Assembly (NCBI GenBank): GCA_025464915.1
Contig: JAODNF010000114.1
Span: 1 to 8,880 of the forward strand
Source: Frankiales bacterium
Lineage (GTDB): Bacteria; Actinomycetota; Actinomycetes; Mycobacteriales; SCTD01
Direction of reading: 5' to 3'
DNA: 8,880 bases
Part shown: in pieces, positions 6,046 to 8,880 of the stretch
Layout of the letters: each line of letters starts with the position of its first letter
How positions within the stretch are numbered: position 1 is the stretch's first letter
Translations under genes and position numbers: made by a program
The notes under the pieces: generated by a model
The model's input: only the letters and a program-made list of their open reading frames with translations
Database searches by the model: none
What the model was told of the DNA's origin: nothing

Positions 6046-7038
6046 CTACCAGCCGCGGAGGTCGACGGGCCAGGTCTCGAGGACGTCGTCGCCGTCGACG
6101 AGGTGCATCTCGGCGTGCAGCGCGACGGTCGGGTCGATGTGGGAGGGGATGACCCGGATCCGGTCACCGACGGCGAAGTCCTTGCCGTCGGCCGAGAAGA
6201 CGGTGTGCTCGTCGGCGCAGTACCAGACCGAGGCGCCCTCGATCGTGGGGTTGCCGTGGTCCATGCCGAGCGCCTTCAGACCGAGGTCGGCGACGAACCA
6301 GCCGGCCTCGTTGGCGCTGATGATCGTGGCGAGGATCGTGAGGGCCTGCTGGAACGGCGCGTGGGCGTGCGCGTAGGTCGTGTCCATGAGGCAGTAGGAG
6401 CCGGCCTGGATCTCGTTGGCCCAGGTGTTGACGTGAAAGGTGCCCGTGCCGCCGGCGGAGACGAGGTCGCCGCCGACATCGGCGGAGGCCTTGAGCAGCA
6501 GCGCCATGCACTCCTCGACCTGGCGGCGCTTCTCCTCGGTCTCCTCGACGAGCATCACGTGGCCCTCGTAGCCCATGACGCCACGTACCTCGAGGCCCTT
6601 GGAGCGCGCGTAGTCGGCGAGCTGGCCAGCCTTCTCGGGGGCCACGCCGCACCGGGGAAGGCCGACGTTGACGTCGATGAGGACCTCCCGGACTCCCCCG
6701 GCAGCAGCGGCGTCGACGGTGATCGCGCTGTCGACGGCAACCGTGACGCGGGCGTTGTCGAGGGCGCCGAGCCGCCGGCAGTCGAGCACCTCGTTGGCGA
6801 GCAGCAGGTCGTCCCCCAGGCCGGCAGCCGCCATGCCCTCGACCTCGCGCACGGTGGCGCAGGTGAAGCCGGTGTGGCCGAGCGCGTGCATGCGCCGCGC
6901 CAGCTCGGTCGTCTTGAACGCCTTGACGTGCGGGCGCAGCCTCGTGCCGGGCAGGGCCTCGGCCATCTTCGCCAGGTTGGCGTCGAGCAGGTCGCGCTCG
7001 ACGACGAGCGCGGGCGTGGTGAGGTCGGAGAGCTTCAC
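6046..7038 (-). CDS. PLP-dependent alanine-racemase-fold enzyme, D-threonine aldolase-like
   Basis: This 330-residue cytoplasmic protein has an N-terminal alanine-racemase-type PLP barrel (about 5-245) and a C-terminal beta domain (about 250-330), the layout of D-threonine aldolase and eukaryotic-type D-serine dehydratase. The motif RPHVKAFK (35-42) carries the predicted PLP lysine K39. SAGGTGTF (194-201) is the phosphate-binding loop, and PSHIDPTVALH (298-308) carries the predicted metal pair H300/D302. In the family, His plus Asp is the aldolase-type pair while D-serine dehydratases have His plus Cys, so D-threonine aldolase or a related D-amino-acid lyase is favoured. The enzyme would cleave or dehydrate beta-hydroxy-D-amino acids. 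GTG 7038 overlaps the previous stop as GTGA; the open frame further upstream is a shadow of two other genes. It is the last gene of the operon before a 105-nt gap. Confidence 0.85.
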   Translation of the reverse strand: MKLSDLTTPALVVERDLLDANLAKMAEALPGTRLRPHVKAFKTTELARRMHALGHTGFTCATVREVEGMAAAGLGDDLLLANEVLDCRRLGALDNARVTVAVDSAITVDAAAAGGVREVLIDVNVGLPRCGVAPEKAGQLADYARSKGLEVRGVMGYEGHVMLVEETEEKRRQVEECMALLLKASADVGGDLVSAGGTGTFHVNTWANEIQAGSYCLMDTTYAHAHAPFQQALTILATIISANEAGWFVADLGLKALGMDHGNPTIEGASVWYCADEHTVFSADGKDFAVGDRIRVIPSHIDPTVALHAEMHLVDGDDVLETWPVDLRGW

Positions 7039-7259
7039 GAGATGACCACCAGGGTGAGGATCGCAAGGAGCAGGACGTTGGCCATGGTGGCCGCGATGAC
7101 AATCGCCATCAGCCGGTCGTCGGGGTCGTCCCAGGAGCGCAGGGAGACGACGTCGTCGGACGCGGGGGTGCTGCACACGGGGCAGCGGTTCTTGGTCAGC
7201 CTCGGGGCGTAGGGCGCGGTGCACTTCGTGCACGTGATGCGCTCGAGCGTGGTGCTCAT
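7035..7259 (-). CDS. Small zinc-ribbon protein with C-terminal membrane helix
   Basis: I do not recognise a named family for this 74-residue protein. It has a CxxC-x12-CxxC zinc-ribbon pattern (C10, C13, C26, C29), an acidic linker SWDDPDD (42-48), and one hydrophobic helix at about 51-72 that ends the protein. There is no signal peptide, so it is probably a tail-anchored membrane protein with the zinc ribbon in the cytoplasm. The ATG at 7259 has a strong Shine-Dalgarno GGGAGGA and overlaps the stop of the upstream exported-protein gene as ATGA. Its 3' end overlaps the PLP-enzyme gene as GTGA. Being embedded in the operon suggests an accessory or assembly role for the membrane components, but this is inference. 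Confidence 0.8.
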   Translation of the reverse strand: MSTTLERITCTKCTAPYAPRLTKNRCPVCSTPASDDVVSLRSWDDPDDRLMAIVIAATMANVLLLAILTLVVIS

Positions 7260-8554
7260 GGGGTCCTCCCGAGCTGGACGAGGCGCCGGCGCCGCTCCAC
7301 GAACCCGTAGAGCGTGGCGGTGCCGAGGGAGAGCATCTGCCAGCCGGCGAAGGCGAGCAGCGCGGTCTTGTCGCTGATGCGGCGGCCGTTGACCTCGAAG
7401 GCGACGGACTGGTTGGGCTGGAGCACCTGCGGGGGCTGCTGCACCGGACCGGGCAGCGTGCCCGGGATCGCAGGGGTGCCCGGGATGACGGTCGTGACCG
7501 ACGTCGGCGGCTGCGCGGTCGTACCCGGGTCCGAAGAAGGCTCCACGACCGGGGCGCTGGGGATCGCGAGGGCGTCGAGCTCGGTGAGGCTGATGCCGCC
7601 GAGGGTGATGGTGAGGCTGTTCGCGGAGACGCCACCGGGCAGGTCCGGCGTCTTCATGACGATCTCGACGCCGCCGGTGCTCGCCTCCGCCGACCGGCCG
7701 GTGTGCTTCTGGGTGCCGCCGAGGGTGTGCACCTGCGTGATGCCGGCGCCTGCGAGGACCCCGTTCACGGTGTCGGTCGCCTGGGACAGCGTCGTGCCCG
7801 GGACGAGGGGGGTGCCGGCCGCGACGACGCCGTCGTTGGTGATGGCCACCTGCTGCCCCGCGACGGTCGCGCCGCTGATCACGAGGTCCTGCTTCGCCGT
7901 GTGGGTGTCGTGGTCGGCGGTGACCGACGCCGTGCCGACCACCCCCTGGATCTTCAGCACGCCGGCCAGGTCGACGTCGCTGACGGTCACCTTGGCGTCC
8001 TGCTTCGCGGTCCCCTTGCCGAGGTCGATGTCCTGGTGGACCGCGCTGGTGCCGGGGCCGACGTCGAACAACGGGGAGATCGAGTAGCGGGCGGCCTGGG
8101 CCAGCCCCTCGGCGTGGGTCGGGGAGACCTTGGCGTCGGCGTTCGCGGCGCCCAGGTAGACCGGCGGCGAGTCGACGGGATCGCCCACGTTGAACGAGGC
8201 GCTGGTGTCGCCGGGGTAGCGGGCCTCGGCCTCGAGCGTGCCGACGACGGTCTGACCAGCAGCGCCGTTCACCTGGCCGGCACCGGTGTGGAAGAGCGTC
8301 CCGGGCTCCTGCGGCGCGGCGACGACGGCTGCCGACGGTGAGGAGTCGAGCTGGGCACTGACGTAGGCGGATCCCGTGTCGAGCGTGACCAGACCGCCGG
8401 AGGCACCGACGACGCCGTCCGTGCGACCTGCCGCGGCGATGGCCGTGAGGCCCGCCTGGTCGTAGACCGGGTCACCTGCGGCGTCGACCGGGCGGACGAA
8501 CCCGAGCACGAGCGCCAGTGGCACGACGGTGGTGGCGACGAAGAGGCGCTTCAC
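7256..8554 (-). CDS. Exported protein with Pro/Thr-rich stalk and C-terminal membrane anchor, unknown function
   Basis: The 432-residue product begins with a signal peptide (K2 R3, hydrophobic 5-20, probable cleavage near A25-A26 in VDAAG). A large beta-strand-like, Ala/Val/Gly/Thr-rich extracellular region of about 300 residues follows. It resembles actinobacterial secreted hypothetical proteins with alternating short strands of the type GVVGTASVTAD...ISGATVAGQQVAIT (204-238). Residues 333-380 are a Pro/Thr/Ser-rich stalk with IPGT repeats (357-367). A transmembrane helix (about 397-417) and a basic tail (RRRR, 421-424) make it a type I surface protein. No cysteine is present. The GTG at 8554 overlaps the stop of the ABC ATPase gene as GTGA and is placed correctly before the signal peptide. 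The link to the transporter suggests an envelope or substrate-capture role, but no function is established. Confidence 0.8.
   Translation of the reverse strand: MKRLFVATTVVPLALVLGFVRPVDAAGDPVYDQAGLTAIAAAGRTDGVVGASGGLVTLDTGSAYVSAQLDSSPSAAVVAAPQEPGTLFHTGAGQVNGAAGQTVVGTLEAEARYPGDTSASFNVGDPVDSPPVYLGAANADAKVSPTHAEGLAQAARYSISPLFDVGPGTSAVHQDIDLGKGTAKQDAKVTVSDVDLAGVLKIQGVVGTASVTADHDTHTAKQDLVISGATVAGQQVAITNDGVVAAGTPLVPGTTLSQATDTVNGVLAGAGITQVHTLGGTQKHTGRSAEASTGGVEIVMKTPDLPGGVSANSLTITLGGISLTELDALAIPSAPVVEPSSDPGTTAQPPTSVTTVIPGTPAIPGTLPGPVQQPPQVLQPNQSVAFEVNGRRISDKTALLAFAGWQMLSLGTATLYGFVERRRRLVQLGRTP
7264..7270 (-). promoter_or_regulatory. Strong Shine-Dalgarno before the zinc-ribbon gene
   Basis: GGGAGGA on the minus strand lies 4 nt (CCCC) before ATG 7259. 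It is the best ribosome binding site I noticed in the window and fixes this start. It suggests the small protein is translated independently as well as by coupling to the upstream gene. Confidence 0.7.
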
Positions 8555-8880
8555 GAGCCCAGCGCCTTCTCGAGGATCTCCTGCGCGAGCTCGTCGGCAG
8601 TGCGGCCCTGCTCGGCGGCCATCCGCTCGAGCCGGCGGACGTCGACGCCGGCGAGCGACACGGGCACCCTCTGCCGGGCGTCCCTCGGCGCCTTGGGCAG
8701 GTCGGCGCCGCTCTCGGAGCCGAGGTAGGCCGCGCCGATGTCCTCGGCCGACAACTCCGAGGGCCTGCCGGCTGCAGCGACGGTGCCCTGTTCGATCACC
8801 ACCGCCTGGTCGGCGACCTTGAGCGCCTGGCCGACGAACTGCTCGACCATGACGACCGCCATGCCCTTGTCCGCCAGCCG
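8551..8880 (-). CDS. LivF-type ABC transporter ATPase, C-terminal part, with RHH-like tail
   Basis: Only the last 109 residues are visible; the start and Walker A/B lie beyond base 8880. The segment MAVVMVEQF, then ALKVADQAVVIEQGTV, GRPSEL and AAYLG matches the end of LivF, the branched-chain amino-acid (HAAT) transporter ATPase family, in which VEQ(N) occupies the usual H-loop place. LivF normally stops soon after YLG. Here about 55 more residues follow: a charged linker, then QRVPVSL, a helix VDVRRLERMAAEQG and a helix RTADELAQEILEKAL, the strand-helix-helix pattern of ribbon-helix-helix proteins. The ATPase would work at the inner membrane face with LivH/LivM-like permeases, presumably encoded upstream. 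Substrate is unknown. The stop overlaps the next gene by 4 nt. Confidence 0.85.
   Translation of the reverse strand, partial: RLADKGMAVVMVEQFVGQALKVADQAVVIEQGTVAAAGRPSELSAEDIGAAYLGSESGADLPKAPRDARQRVPVSLAGVDVRRLERMAAEQGRTADELAQEILEKALGS

Noticed and set aside
5902..7212. Long plus-strand open frame (436 codons) opposite the PLP-enzyme and zinc-ribbon genes
   Set aside because: Its product is low-complexity and Val/Gly/Arg/Asp-rich with no motif. The minus strand carries clear PLP and zinc-ribbon motifs, so this is a GC-rich antisense shadow.
7039..7635. Upstream extension of the PLP-enzyme frame (199 extra codons)
   Set aside because: The extension is Ser/Arg/Pro-rich shadow sequence of the exported-protein gene. 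GTG 7038 gives the family's normal N-terminus and a 4-nt overlap.

Overview
The window is GC-rich, gene-dense DNA that looks actinobacterial. The support is pervasive G/C at third codon positions, frequent GTG starts, two or three start codons preceded by a TANNNT-type -10 box and no leader, and a cytochrome P450 that resembles the actinobacterial CYP142 family. I cannot name the genus from sequence alone. I see no tRNA, rRNA, CRISPR array, insertion sequence or prophage gene.

Left part, plus strand (1-3358): the 3' end of a secreted-type GH5 glycoside hydrolase is followed 21 nt later by a three-gene unit joined by 4-nt GTGA overlaps. These are ribonuclease D (DEDDy exonuclease plus HRDC), a GNAT acetyltransferase, and an AhpD/carboxymuconolactone-decarboxylase-like protein. 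The unit seems to start from a leaderless promoter at 901-906.

Middle, plus strand (3359-4814): a 113-nt spacer holding a 10-bp palindrome precedes a ten-helix EamA/DMT transporter, which overlaps by 4 nt a small P-loop kinase of the adenylate-kinase/FlaR-like type. The kinase ends tail-to-tail with the P450 gene. The two coding regions overlap by 11 nt, and a perfect 6-bp hairpin contains both stop codons.

Right part, minus strand (4804-8880): read in transcription order, this is the C-terminus of a LivF-type ABC ATPase with an appended ribbon-helix-helix-like tail, an exported cysteine-free protein with a C-terminal membrane anchor, a 74-residue zinc-ribbon/transmembrane protein, and a PLP-dependent alanine-racemase/D-threonine-aldolase-fold enzyme. 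All three junctions are 4-nt overlaps. After a 105-nt gap with mutually complementary repeats comes the CYP142-like P450, apparently with its own leaderless promoter.

The most interesting part is 6046-8880. An ABC-transporter ATPase is translationally coupled to an unrecognised surface protein and a small zinc-ribbon membrane protein, suggesting an envelope or uptake module. Its substrate cannot be read from the sequence, and the upstream transporter genes lie outside the window.
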